64,000 nt of DNA from Patagioenas fasciata (taxonomy: Eukaryota; Chordata; Aves; Columbiformes; Columbidae), in NCBI RefSeq assembly GCF_037038585.1, contig NC_092526.1, positions 38,949,501-39,013,500 on the forward strand, written 5' to 3'. The translations under genes were made by a program, and so were the position numbers. Below the pieces are notes generated by a model, which was not told the DNA's origin, did not search any database, and saw only the letters and a list, made by a program, of their open reading frames with translations. This document shows positions 49,437 through 62,281 of the stretch, piece by piece. Within the stretch, counting starts at the first letter, position 1. Each line of letters opens with the position of its first letter.

Positions 49437-52400
49437 ACTGTAGACATTTAGGCAGATATGCAAGACATTCAATTAGCACATATTTTATCTCAGCTGTCTT
49501 AAAAAAAAATCCCTACAAACTTGTATTGTTGCTTTCTGAGCTAGAAGTGTTCGAGCTAGAAGTCTGTTTAAACTTAGTGCTCATTTTATTGTGGTTTTTT
49601 TTTCGGGTGGAGGGGGTGTTTGTTTAAAAAACAAAATCAAAACCAAACAGATCGTTCCATTATAGCTCTTTCCTCCAGTGAAAGTCAAATATAAGGGGAA
49701 GACATTCACATTAAAATAGTATAGTTACACTGATTGAACAAAATTGCATCCACCTTTGAGACCAGTAGCTAGTTGAACAAATGCTTTCCAAGCCACACGC
49801 CTTTTAATGCAGCCAAATTTAAGCACTAGGTTTTCTGACAAATTACACGTACAGACATATCTTCAGTAAAGCAAGCCTTTTGAAAGTGGCTATACTAATT
49901 ACACAGCCTTTCTGGCACAGTGAGGAATATTCACGTACGTCTGAATTAAACTGCACTGAAGCTGAAAACACTCTCAGCATTGCCTGTTCGGTTTTCAGGC
50001 AGGTTAACTTCAAAAAGGTAAAAATCTTGCTCTAGAACAAAAGGCAAGTTTGAAACCAAATGGTTTAGCTGAGAATAAGTTGTACACATACGATGCTCTA
50101 TATAAACTGTATTACTCACCAAACATTTTCCATGTGATTGCAAGGCAGGTGTAACAGGTGCATAAGTTAAGATACTGAGACAAGCTTCATCAGGTATTAT
50201 CTTTACTGTATTCTCCTTGAGGTGTCAAAAAAGTGTCTGTTAGTTAAAGTACCGCTCTAACCACAATCCTTTTTTTCACTGATTTTATTTTCTGCTTAAA
50301 TTCCTACATATTACAAGTTAGAAGGAAAAGCACCAAACTGCTCCACACGAGTACCTGAGCGAAGACCAAAGGCAAACGTTGATCACGACACTCATGAACG
50401 TATTTATACAACAGCGGTACACGTAACATTCACAGCAATCTACCCACTATGACTGGTAAGCGGCACTTTTTGTGAATTACAACCATTTGTACTAACACAA
50501 CCATGCTAGAACACCGTACAAAAATGCACAGGGGTGTTTTTATTTAGCAGAGCATATGCTATACAGTGTACTCCTACGTCAACCACACTTGGGTAAAGAC
50601 AAATAAAAACATGTGAAGCATACATTGCAGACAGGGAAACATCAAATAAAATATGAACATCCCAGACTAGCACCCACTCAAGTTGCCCTCAGCTGCAACA
50701 AAAAAGTACCAGTATCTAAAGCATTTTTAAAGGATTCTGAGATTTCAGTTACTAGCAATTTCAACATTCGTTGAAGACAATACCCATTCTCCAAGGCTTG
50801 CTCTGTGTCTCACAAGAGAAGGACTTTGCCAAAGCTTAGCACGCATTGCATGATCTGTATCTGAGACTTTAGTTATAAACATTTTAATATGCACAATAAT
50901 TTATTCTAGCATGATTCCAGCATTTCTAGATGAGACCCTATCAATGTCTCTAAAAACCTGTAACTCTTTAGTTGCAGCTACATCACGAAATTACACCAGC
51001 TATATAAGAACTGAAACCAGAGGAGGAGTTAAAAACATAAGAGTTTTCAAAAAATTACATGTGTTCTTCAAAGTTTTAAGTCCTTTTAACACTGACCAAA
51101 CAACAGCACCCTCCCTCTCCTCCAAGTACCCAGAACAGGTGTTTTGGCCAACATTATTCTGTCTTTGTGCTTGGAAGAACAATTAAAAGGTAAGTAAAGA
51201 ACCAAGTCACTAGGCCTAGGTTACACAATTTTTCTAGACTAATCATATACAAAGGTCTTAAAGTTCTGCCCTCTCCATGATTTTAATACTAGAATATTCC
51301 TGTAGCTGGGAAATCAAGAATGGCCAGGATTACTGAAACCACATCATCACAAGGGAAAGAAGAGAAAATGAGGTGACCGGAATGAGAGCTTTAAAAGCCC
51401 TAAATGAACACACAGAAGGAAGGAGCAGGGAAGACACAAGAACTGTCTGTTACCTGTTGTTCCGCAGCATCTGCAGCACTGCAGCAGCCACATACAAGTC
51501 AGTTCTCTAGAGAACGTTAATAAATTTGATCCTGACATGCAGCAATTTCATGTGTGTAATTAACTACACACAGTCCAACTATAAGTTTTGAGATGTCTTC
51601 TTTATTCAAGATGGAGTGTTACATAGAGCCAATACTGGGGCGGGAACGGGGAAGTCAGAATTCGGTGAGTTTTGTTCAAAACATAAAAAGAATCTTACAG
51701 AGACACATAAGGAAAGCCAGTGGTGCCTTTTACTGAGCTCTTCATATTAAAAAATATACATAAGAAATCCTTCTGCTCTATCACAACAAAATTTTAAGAT
51801 CTTGACTGTTTCTGGTTTTCTTTAATGAACTGAGAAGAACAGAATATAAAAACCTTTCCACCCTCTCACCCCCCCCCAAAAAAACCAAACATTTCAGGGT
51901 TTTATATATGAACACTTTTCCTAAAAAGTGAACTTACTTATTCAAAACTCCTGGAGCTTTACAACAACCAACAACCCCACCCCAGCAACTTGTAGTGTTC
52001 TTCTCACACTGCCGTAGATATTGATACTCAATGGCTCAAATACAATAGTAAGACTAGTTTTCCTTCCTTATCTTTATTTGTGTCCCAATAGATAGACTTC
52101 AGAAATTAAGGTCAGCTAAAGCTTTCTGACTTTGGAATTGGTGTGATTCCAAACCACAAATATACTGTACTTGTAATAAATCTTGATTTCCGTAAGTACA
52201 GTAAAAGGGGGTCAAAAGAATTGTTTACAAGTGTTTTCTCCAAGTTTCAGTATGATTCACACAAATATTTTTGGTCAGCTTCAGAAGTCCAATATAAGGC
52301 TACAGGAGTCCGCAGGCTACAGTTAGAGCGTATTCATCTACTGCTTTAAGGCACAGCATGTTTTTTTCTCTAGAAAGATACAAGTTTAAAGTCACAGTGA

Positions 52401-53635
52401 GGAATTTCCCATTTCAGTTTTGGCCTGGCACTCTCATTATATATGTCACATCGACTACTTGTAGACACCTGTTAAATATTTCAGTTGTGAGGTGTTGCGG
52501 TCTCAAATACTGTTCTCATACTCCAAGTGACACAAATCCTACAAGGCAATAAGCACGTATTTGAGGCAGTTACATGCTTAAATACCTGAAAAATTGAGGC
52601 GCTGGGCAGATGTGCTCAAGAGCTAGAGAGCCCTCCTTAAATGCTTAACATTTATTTTTAAGAGCAGTAATGTTTGTTAACAAAACGAAATCTATATATT
52701 TTACTTCAGCTTTAAGATAAATTAGCTGTTTAAAAGCTCTGAATACATTCTTCCATAAATAAGAATATACATCAGAAAATACAGCATTTGTAAAAGGTTT
52801 TCAAAGAAACTTTTTGAGATTTTAAGGATTCTATTATGAATAACAGCTTAAAGTTCTGACTCTAAGAAAAAGGTAGAAAAACTATTTCACTTTAACATAA
52901 AAATGGATTTGTTTTCAAGTGTCCCTCACTGGCACACATTTCCAGAGGTGCATGAGAGCAACGTGTAGTTTTGGTGACAGAAGCACATCTCTCCTAAAGG
53001 AATAGTGAGGGAAGTTTTAGCATTGTACTGTAGATGATTTTAAGTAATTAAAAAAGCTAGCTTGATTATCTCCCAGAAAAACAAATATAAAAAGTCAAAG
53101 CTGTAAATTAAGTGAGTAACATTCACCACGAAATGGAAAGGAAGCATTAAGAGTTGAGTCTGCTTTACAGTTACCAGTTTTCTAGTAGCTTAGTGACTTA
53201 AAACAGCAGCACAATTATTGTACAGACACTATAACTGCTTCCAATAACACTTTCAATAACTCAAGAGTGTACTGAGGGTCTATAAATGGCTGGTTTTTTC
53301 TCAGTATAAATAAGACAAAAGTCTAAACACACTCATCACTGTACCAAAATAAACGCCATCAAATGAAAGTTTCTCAAACGCTGACCTATATTCACAAGCA
53401 CATAATGGACTTAATTCTGTCCTGTCGGAGCTTAGAAGCAGATATATCAGGTTTCAGAAAAACTTACAAGGTCATAACCTCGTTACTGGCAAACACATGG
53501 AAAATCAGACTTCATATCAAATACCAACCTATGCAGCAACGCTGTTTGGTTTTGGTTTGCTTCAAAGTATCAATACATTTTACTTTGTCTTTTTAAACAG
53601 TGATTTTAAAGGTAGTCCAATTACGTTATAGCTGG

Positions 53636-53911
53636 GATAGATGGATGGATAGATGGATGGATAGATGGATGGATAGATGGATGGATAGATGGATGGATAG
53701 ATGGATGGATAGATGGATGGATAGATGGATGGATAGATGGATGGATAGATGGATGGATAGATGGATGGATAGATGGATGGATAGATGGATGGATAGATGG
53801 ATGGATAGATGGATGGATAGATGGATGGATAGATGGATGGATAGATGGATGGATAGATGGATGGATAGATGGATGGATAGATGGATGGATAGATGGATGG
53901 ATGGATGGATA
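53636..53911. repeat. 12-bp minisatellite (GATAGATGGATG)n
   Basis: Twenty-two perfect copies of GATAGATGGATG followed by GATGGATGGATA, 276 bp in all, with no interruption that I can see. The GATA/GATG tetranucleotides form a strict 12-bp higher-order unit. All frames stay open because the unit is a multiple of three, giving YPSI and DRWM repeats that are not genes. It lies in the presumed PGAP1 3'UTR. Confidence 0.97.
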
Positions 53912-55511
53912 ACTCACACACATAGGCGGTTTCTATTTCTTCTGCAACATATTATTACTATACTGTTTAGGGTTGTGTTACTTGTTTTAAAACGTAGAAG
54001 ATTAATATTGTGGAATGAATTGCTACAGGTATCTGTTCACCAAAAAACAACATCAGAGCTGAACTCTAAATATTAGAAATAATATTAACTTAAATTCCAG
54101 TTACTGCAATTTTTCTGAAACAAAACAAGCAATAAAAAAACCCAACCAAAGCCCAAAAAACAATCCCCCCCTTTTAAAAGGATGCTGAAACACAACGTAC
54201 CACAACCATCTGTTAAATGAAAACTGAAAATGCCACCTTTGGACAACATTTGTTTGTTCAGTTTCAAGGCAATTCTAGTTTAGAGGTAACAGTTTTTCCT
54301 TACCAGACAAATACAGAATATAGACCATTTATGAACGGTTCACTACAGATGTAGCTACAACAACCGCAGTGTGGTGAGACTGAGGAACACGTTTGATCAC
54401 ATCAACCACAAAATTTTATAGACTTAAAAAGCAATTCAGGGTATGGAGATGTTACTCAAAGCTTCTCACTAAACCAAGAAAGGATCTGCTCTACATATAA
54501 ACTGTACCTAAAATTAGTGATATTTGGTACTCTAAGTTCTTACCCTGCTTGTTTTTTAATTCTGTGTCTGATAGCTTATAGAAATATTAGAAAAGAGCCA
54601 CATAAATAGTTCTTATTTTGAATGCATCTTGAGGTACAAGCCAAAAAATGATGGCTTAATCTCAACCTAAATGTTTGATTACACGGTATAATCTCCATAT
54701 AAACATGGTAAACATCCACATGGATGAAGAACAGTGCTGCTGCAAAATTAATACTTCAACTGAAAAAGAACAGAATTTCAGTCTTCATGTTAATAGAAAT
54801 CCTCCCTTATAGAGCGAGGCCTAATCCATTATAAGTTAATTTGTGTCTATCTTCTCCCACACATTCTAGATAATCTAAAACTTGAAAAATAAACTGGAAT
54901 TTTAATGTAGTTAAAAGTGTCAGGAAACATTGTATTTGCCAAAAGGTGTTTCATAAACGCAGCCTACTCATAATAAAGGATATTTCAGTAATATTTACAC
55001 TTTCTCATACACTCGAAAGTCTTTATAGTGGGTTACCCTTCGTTTCTGCTGAGATAATTGTGAACAGTGGCAGAACTAGAAACTTGCATAACAGAAGCCT
55101 CCCCTCCAAAAGTAATGACAAACAATCACTGTCATTTTACCTGAAAAACCATTTTAGTCTGTTATAAATTCTTGTCCTTTTCAGAATGGCAAGTAGGATC
55201 ATTGATCCTCTCTTAGAATGAGATGAATTGTCCCCTGAACTGGTCCTAATCCTGTCCCCAGATAACAGAGCGTGCATATAGACCCAAAGCAGCGGTCAGA
55301 ATTCCCCTCCTTCCCTCAACCAAGGGAAATCATCTATGAAAACGGGAGCATTGAAGGAGATGTGATAAATTCTGTCATCTGGGACCTCATGACTCTGGAT
55401 CCTATCTATTCCCAGCTCCAACCTGAAAAACAGGTAGGAACCTACGCAAGATTCTGTAACCTATTTCATGAAGAGTGATAACTATCAACACAATTCCCAG
55501 CTTTAAAAGTA

Positions 55512-56236
55512 TCACAGAATCCCAGAATGTCAGGGGTTGGAAGGGCCCTGGAAAGCTCATCCAGTGCAATCCCCCCATGGAGCAGGAACACCCAGATGAG
55601 GTTCCACAGGAAGGTGTCCAGGCGGGTTTGAATGTCTGCAGAGAAGGAGACTCCACAACCTCCCTGGGCAGCCTGGGCCAGGCTCTGACACCCTCGCCAG
55701 GAAGAAGTTTCTTCTCAAGTTGAAGTGGAACCTCCTGTGTTCCAGTTTGAACCCATTGCCCCTTGTCCTGTCACTGGTTGTCACCGAGAAGAGCCTGGCT
55801 CCATCCTCCTGACACTCCCCTTTTCCATATCGATCCCCATGAATGAGTCCCCCCTCAGTCTCCTCTTCTCCAGCTCCAGAGCCCCAGCTCCCTCAGCCTT
55901 TCCTCACACGGGAGATGCTCCACTCCCTTCAGCATCTTGGTGGCTGCGCTGGACTCTCTCCAGCAGTTCCCTGTCCTTCTGGAACTGAGGGGCCACAACT
56001 GGACACAATATTCCAGGTGTGGTCTCCCCAGGCCAGAGTAGAGGGGCAGGAGAACCTCTCTGACCTACTGACCACCCCCCTTATAATCCACCCCAGGTAC
56101 CATTGGCCTTCCTCTGTCTCTCTAGACAGAGACAAAGAAGGCATTCAGTAACTCTGCCTTATCTGTAGCTTCTGTCAGCAGGGTACCCACCTCATTCATC
56201 AGTGGGCCTACATTACCTCTGGTGTTTCCATCATTA
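55512..56236 (-). mobile_element. CR1 LINE, internally deleted, reverse orientation
   Basis: The left edge (55512) is the reverse complement of the CR1 3' end (ATCACAGAATCCCAGAATGT), followed by the C-terminal CR1 sequence up to about 56100. Beyond it, 56120-56236 read on the minus strand encode GNVGPLMNEVGTLLTEATDK and AELLNAFFVSV, which belong before the reverse-transcriptase core. The whole RT core is therefore missing between about 56100 and 56120, as an internal deletion or as two separate insertions. The 3' part is close in sequence to the copies at 8.6 and 63 kb. Confidence 0.85.
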
Positions 56237-58433
56237 AATGGAAATGAGTTGTGTTATTCTACACTGCCGTAATGCAGTACTTTTCACACTGTGACAGATC
56301 TTGGAAGCCATCAAAGCTACTACATGCAGAGACTGCTTGCTCTCCTTATTTTGCTTATTTTATTCCACCACTGACTTCAACAAATGGATTCATGCATAAA
56401 GAACCTCTTAAGATAGCAAAACACAATCAGCAGTAAAACACAGCAGGAAGCCAAAAGGACCACGAAGGCCACGGAAAATGATCTTCCCCAGAAATCAGAC
56501 CCTGCACATTTCACAGCCAGCCTTTACCAGCCTCAATGCAGTTCTGCCACCCTCTTCCATTCGCGGCCATTTAAAAGCAGAAAAACTATTCTTCCCTGTT
56601 TGAACAGCAACTTCTAGGTTAAACTGGTGGATGTAGCTATACGTATATTTAGACACACAAATTATCTTATATACATACATCATCGCATACATTTGGTTAG
56701 AGAGCATCAAGGTATCATCTATACATATAACTTTTCTGATGTACAGACACTATATATAATCTAATCTTTTTTCAAAAAGGTTAAGACCAGAATACCAGCA
56801 CATAGGTTACTGATAACAGTGACCATGGTTTTGTTAACTACAACAATCTAACTCAGTTGAACAGTTTTAATGACTTATTGAGAGCTTGAACTGCTAACTT
56901 ATGTAAGCAGACAAAACAAGTGCTTACTTCACATTTCTCTTTCACTTTGGAGAGTCACTATGCGAATTAAGTCTTTCCAGCCAGCTCAAATAAATTGGCC
57001 CTAACAACACACTCGACTTAACTGAGGCACTTTAGGCAAGATTAATGAGATAGGATGTAATTAATGGGTCAGGCTGGCTCTACTACTATATCAAGGATAT
57101 ACTTGATTGACTGTGGGTAGCAGATTTCCTCTTATTATTTGTAGAAGATGCTTGAGCTGGTCTAGTATTTCCACATGAAGATAACAAGTATCTCAGACAG
57201 AGTGGCGACAGCTAACACAGAAGCAATTTGTCGACTCATCTCTACACAGAATCAATATATCATTTTAACCTAATGGCTACAGAGGTTCCTTCTGTTGGTA
57301 AAAAACACACCCAGGGGCCAGAATTCCTCACACATAGTTATTTTAGGCTTTATTATAAATGGCAGTCATTGTAGCATCTAGGCACTAAAATCATACTTTG
57401 TACAGAACTAATAATTATGGTCAGTATTTCCCACTATTACTAAGACTTTGTCCATGTGAGGAAGTTAGCACTGTACGCAGGGCAGGAATTTACAGTGTTG
57501 GAACTATTCCATATTCATTTCACGTATTGACTTTTATTAGGAGACAGTAGATTCTCCATTTACAATAGAGAAAAAAAGCCCTGCCGTGTCTATTTCGAAA
57601 CAGTGCGGTACAGCAACTGCAATGGAAACTCACACCATACCCCAGCATTTGCTACCTTCTCCATATGGACAAAGAGTAATTTCAGAATTTACAAAATTCC
57701 AGAGAAAACTGGCAATGTTTTAAAACAACATTACAGCAAATTGTTTATGAATCTGCTGGTATCCTTCCTGAATAGAAAGCTACACAGAATATTGTTTTCT
57801 CACTCTCACAAAAAGTAAAATGTGTAAGACTTTCAATAATCTCACAAATGTTCAAGTTGCACTGATTGAACAAACGATTTGATAAAAATAACAGTTCTAT
57901 ATAAGCAGTACATTCTAATTTGCCCAGACACAACTGTGGCAGCTTTTAAATGTAGCATAAAATGATTAAAAGTCTACTTGGCTGTGTAGTTTTTGTGATA
58001 GTCACAGTGTGCTTGAAATGTATCGAGTTTTAACCAGCATCATTTAGACCTGCAAGAGATACAAGTTCAGAACATATGCACTGTATGGCACAGTGAGTTT
58101 TAAAAAGTCTGTTTCAACACAGGAGTACAGTGAAATATCAAAGTGTCTACAAGGCAGAGTAATGAGGTGTTACACTAATATGGTTTATGTGCTTACACAC
58201 ACACAGGGTTAATTCACTTAATTTTCAGAGGCAGGAAATAAACACCATGAAAAGTTTGCTAAGCAACACAGACAGAACCATGAATTTTTCACGAAGTATT
58301 CACAGTTCTGTCCGGTTTCCCACATAATGTAAACTTCCGTGGATGTTACTTCTGGGCATTTCTTGTTGAAATCTGCCCCATCTCCAGAGATAAATTTCTA
58401 GACCGCACCTTTCTTCCTATGTAATATGGACGG

Positions 58434-61400
58434 TTACACAATACAACACAGCATATGTAGAAGAAGAGAAAAGGTGACAAAGTGGGGTACTTTGTATAAA
58501 TGCAGTCGTCCAAAGGCCACCATTGCAACAGACAAAGGGAGTGGAACTTTGGCAATGATCTTCAGTAGTTTACTGTAAGAACAGAAACAAAAGATTGCCA
58601 TTTTTGTAGCCACACATGCAGAAGTTGCACAAATACCATACATCGCTTTCTTTTGAAAAGCATTTTATAGATTTCAAGGATTTGTTCATTTTTAAAACAG
58701 AACAAATAGGTGTAACAGGCAACAACAACTGGTGCATGAGGAAGAGCAATTATTTAAAAAGGCGAATAAAATGTCATTTTAAAATACTCTTACGTTAAAT
58801 TAGAAATAAGCTCTCTGTAGGAAAGAAAGATTGAAGGGTTTAGACCAGAGTTAACAGGTACTGCTCAAGAGGATAAAGTACACTGGTTATATTATTTGTT
58901 GTCTTTCACAAGGCACTAATTCTATATTAGAACTAGAAATGGCAGCAAAGCCCAGCACCCAAAACTTGTTAACCCAGTTGGAAAGCATGTAACATTTCCA
59001 CACTTGTGCCCAATAAGGGGGAATTACAAGAGCAGAGCTATAATGGTTTAGAATTCTCTTTTCCTTGTAACTTCCTGACAATAATTGATACATATACTAA
59101 GATTCTGTACCATTTGGAAGGATTCAATGAATTGTGAATGAAAAAGTTTCAGTTAAAGAAGTCTTTATGCAACTGATTGTTGTGATAGTCCATGTAGTAA
59201 ATACCAATTACTTTCTCCACTTACCTGAATCACAGGTACCTTGCATGCATTTCACCCAGTCTTTAACTATACGAGTTTATGGATCTCTGTGTAGGCTGAA
59301 CAATTACATGTCTGTGCAGCATAAATTAAGTTTCACCACGCAAATGGAAGTAGTAAGAAGCAGGAAAACAACAACTAAGGATTAAGCTACAGTACCTTGA
59401 TTTCAGTTCAGAAATATTTGAATTAATGAGAATTTCCAAAATGCATATGAGGATAATAGCTGTAGATCTACATGGATCAGGATCAAGGCTAACGCTGTAC
59501 CTGCAAAAAATGGATTAGAAAGGGTGTTACTTGCTAAACGAGGCTACCAAATAACATTCAAGTTGGGAACAAGTGTGTGCTGATAACAACAAACATACAT
59601 GAAATATATATGGCATCACAGCCTGATTTTAAATCCTTTGTGAAGCATCACTTCCTTCAGCATATCACTGACCACTTAACACCTACTTATAAACCAGACT
59701 GCATAGAAGAAACAGTTACAATTAACAGAAGTCTTTGATACTGTAAGTAGCTAATAGTAAAAATGGAAAATGTTTGACTCTTTACATTATCTTCAAAGTT
59801 GCATATTCTTCCACCTTACTGGCAATTTAAGAAGTTACCTGAGATTTTTTAACCAATAAATTAAAGATGGCAAGTTGAGCAGCATAATCCATGTGAATAA
59901 ATTGAGAATGGTAACATGCATCTTAAGATTGTTAACAGCTTCAGCGGTTGTACTGTTGGGAAGAGACTGTGTTGCTTTTGAAGTACAGTCGATCGAACTC
60001 TGGTTTTTGACTGTGTCATTACTGGAGTTCTGTGAAGTTTCTTTTGAGTGGTCTGAATCCTGAAAATAAAAGACAGAGTGTGACAGAATGCAAACCATCC
60101 TCTCTCCCCCTTCCTTCGATATGGAAGGAGTAGACACATCTTCCCCTCTCTCTGCTGCTTGAGGCCAACAGCTTCTTTTGTTTGACCCCAGGGCCCGCTG
60201 GCCAGGGCCATTAGGAGAAGGGAGTGCCCAGGCGCCAGGGAGCCGCTGGGCACCCGCGGTCAGTGTGGGGGATGTCTGGAAGCTTCAGGGGCAGCCCACA
60301 GCCAGGGTGGGGGTGCAGAGAAGCTTCTGGAGTGCCAGTCAGATCTGATCAGGCTATAAAAAAATGGGCTTCTCGTCGAGATGTGCCCCTTGCGTGCAAC
60401 TTCATGGAGTTACGAGCTGAGCCACCGCCTCCCCCACCACCGCTGGGACAGAGACTCCACTTGCCCTGCCACCACGTGTGTGAGTAAAATTAACCCTTGC
60501 ACGATTGTGAGTGTATCTACTTTCCGTGCACATTTGCACATGTATTCGTACCTTCCGTGCACATTTGCACGCATACTTCCTGTGCTCAATATGAGCGAGT
60601 GTATTTTCCTCCCATGCTTCCACACAAGCACGTGTAATATTCTGTGCATATTTGCACCTGTATTTCCCCTCGCAGGATTGCGAGTGTATTATAAATTTAC
60701 CCTTGCAGAATCGCGAGTGTACACTTTCCGTACTCACTATGAGTACGCGTATCCCTTTAAAATAATCCCACACCATCTTCAGGCAAGTGTGGACTCTTCC
60801 CGGACTCAGGGACGGCTCCGGCATTGTTTTGGTGAAGCCACGTGCATGCACACTGTGGAACTCCTGTTGGATTAGTTGCTGCCCCTTAATAATTTCCTCA
60901 ACTGATACCCGAACCTCTATTCAAGTCACTTTTGGAGTGCTAAAACCCTGTTTCTCACCGGTTTAATAGAACTTGTTTTGGACCCTGTTGTCCCTTAAAC
61001 TAAACTCGGGGTGCCTCCATGATACAAAGGTAATAAAAATGCACATGCCTGTAAGAACCCATGGTGGAGGAGGGAAAAAACTATCACAACAGTATCACAC
61101 CAGCTCTGATTTAGCAAAAAAACTTGGAAATTATCTCTCAAAATGCCATCAAAAGCAAAGTTCAGTAGTTGAATTTTAAAGCATCTAGATTTAACCAGAA
61201 AATTCTCTTACACCAATAATTTATAAATCTTTGTAAGAAAAGAACAGAGAGTGGAGATGCCCTGACGCTGATGCAGTGATAAAAAATGGAGCTCCTGCAT
61301 GGAGAAAGAACAGAATAAAACGACTAATAAAGCATCTGGGTGAAAATGAGAGATGAAAAGATAGAGGAAAAGATACAGGAGGCAATGCAACTGTAGTATA

Positions 61401-62281
61401 GATTTACCTGTAGTATAGATTATTATCTAGAAATTAAGTTTATTTCTTCAGATAAGGCATGCATAGTCAAATACCAGAATTTAGACAAAAAACTATTGTT
61501 CAGAGACTCACTTTTCTTCTTAAACATACCCCTCAGACAAGTTAACACTGCAGTGATCTTGAAGAGCGAATGTAACAGTCATATGTGATGAAAAGGCTTC
61601 TCATGTCCTGGCTTTTCTTTTGCCTCATGCAGACAATAATTAAACTACAGCCATCCGCTCATCACAGCACAACCTCGTGCTACCAAGTCAATAACAATTC
61701 ATAATGCATAGGTTTGCCAAACAGCTTTCGGTCACAGTTTTGAACTGGAAAACACTTACCCCATTAAGTATGTTTTGCTCTGCTCTTACATTCACATGTA
61801 GTTTTATAACCTGTAACACAGACAGTTTAATTTTTTAGTAATGTTTCTTTACACAAAAGCTGCAGTATATGAGAAAATGATAGTGGACAGTGATTATAGT
61901 GGACATATGGGACTGTACCTTTCTTTTGTAAGAAACATTGTCAGAAGAACAAAATCATTCTAAAGATTACAAGATTGTTAGAGTCTGGTAAGTTCAAAAA
62001 AGACGTATTATTTCAAATATGCGAATAATAACATTTAAGTATGAAAAATGGTAACTTGTATTTTTTGCTTTTAACATGGGGTTAATGCAAAGCATACAAA
62101 ATTTTGAATTCAGTTATAAATGACACATTTTTGGCCTTTCAGTACCTTAAACCAGTACTGAAGGTAAATAATGACTATAGCAAATGCACCACAAGTGGTC
62201 CAGCTGACCAAAGCAAGAGATAACACCCCACAGAGTCCTCTGGGTGTCAGCAACTTGGTATCTCTTCGAAGTACAGTAGGT
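58434..62281 (-). CDS. PGAP1: GPI inositol-deacylase PGAP1, last five coding exons (5' part outside window)
   Basis: PGAP1 is an ER membrane hydrolase that removes the acyl chain from the inositol of GPI anchors before export. The exons are 62146-62281, 61760-61810, 59839-60059, 59396-59500 and 58434-58572 (ending in TAA), all with GT-AG junctions and consistent phases; together they give about 216 C-terminal residues. They carry the hydrophobic C-terminal region: a segment in [20 protein letters not shown], then [20 protein letters not shown] followed by IYWLKNLR as in human PGAP1, then [14 protein letters not shown], and last [20 protein letters not shown] and [12 protein letters not shown]. 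The third exon starts with a Ser/Asn/Thr-rich loop holding four N-glycosylation sequons (NSS, NDT, NQS, NST). The catalytic lipase domain lies upstream of the window. The intron between 60060 and 61759 holds an LTR, and the most upstream intron holds a CR1. Confidence 0.95.
60122..61019 (+). mobile_element. solo-LTR-like element with hairpin array
   Basis: About 898 bp inside a PGAP1 intron, antisense to the gene. It starts TGGAAGG and ends GTGCCTCCA (short inverted ends TGGAAG/TGGAGG) and is flanked by CGATA (60117-60121) and TGATA (61020-61024), an old 5-bp duplication with one difference. The left third is GC-rich like a U3 region and ends in a TATAAA box at 60355-60360. The rest, downstream of the box and so presumably transcribed, holds the hairpin array. 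No retroviral protein sequence adjoins it. I cannot name the family. The LTR reading rests on ends, flanks and TATA position, and a non-autonomous element of another type is possible. Confidence 0.5.
60496..60746 (+). repeat. array of nine short hairpins, about 29-bp period
   Basis: Nine consecutive inverted repeats, each with a 5-7 bp stem and a 3-6 nt loop, start at 60496, 60526, 60557, 60584, 60615, 60644, 60669, 60702 and 60730. Most are followed by GTGTAT or a close variant and a pyrimidine-rich TTTCC spacer. Examples: GTGCA-CATT-TGCAC (twice), GCTCA-ATA-TGAGC, TGCTT-CCACAC-AAGCA, CTCGCA-GGAT-TGCGAG, GTACTCA-CTA-TGAGTAC. Stem sequences differ strongly between units while pairing is kept, some pairs being G-T wobbles. 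Confidence 0.85.

Larger units (their letters stand above)
49415..58433 (-). other. PGAP1: probable PGAP1 3'UTR (about 9 kb)
   Basis: Between the PGAP1 stop and C2orf66 I find no other gene, and the first well-formed minus-strand poly(A) site before C2orf66 is at 49431. A long UTR would agree with my recollection that human PGAP1 mRNA has a UTR several times longer than its coding part. Other AATAAA matches in between (for example at about 51600) could be earlier sites. The stretch contains a minisatellite and an inserted CR1, listed separately, and otherwise no recognised feature. Confidence 0.4.

Noticed and set aside
53580-54076. 113- and 158-codon frames with YPSI or DRWM repeats
   Set aside because: They are the translation of the 12-bp minisatellite in different frames, not a protein.
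60496-60746. CRISPR-like regular palindromic array
   Set aside because: Units are adjacent and diverged, with no constant repeat and no unique spacers, in a vertebrate intron. The resemblance is superficial.
60381-60875. 164- and 149-codon frames over the hairpin array
   Set aside because: Both strands stay open because of the repeat period and composition. The peptides follow the hairpin units and match nothing.
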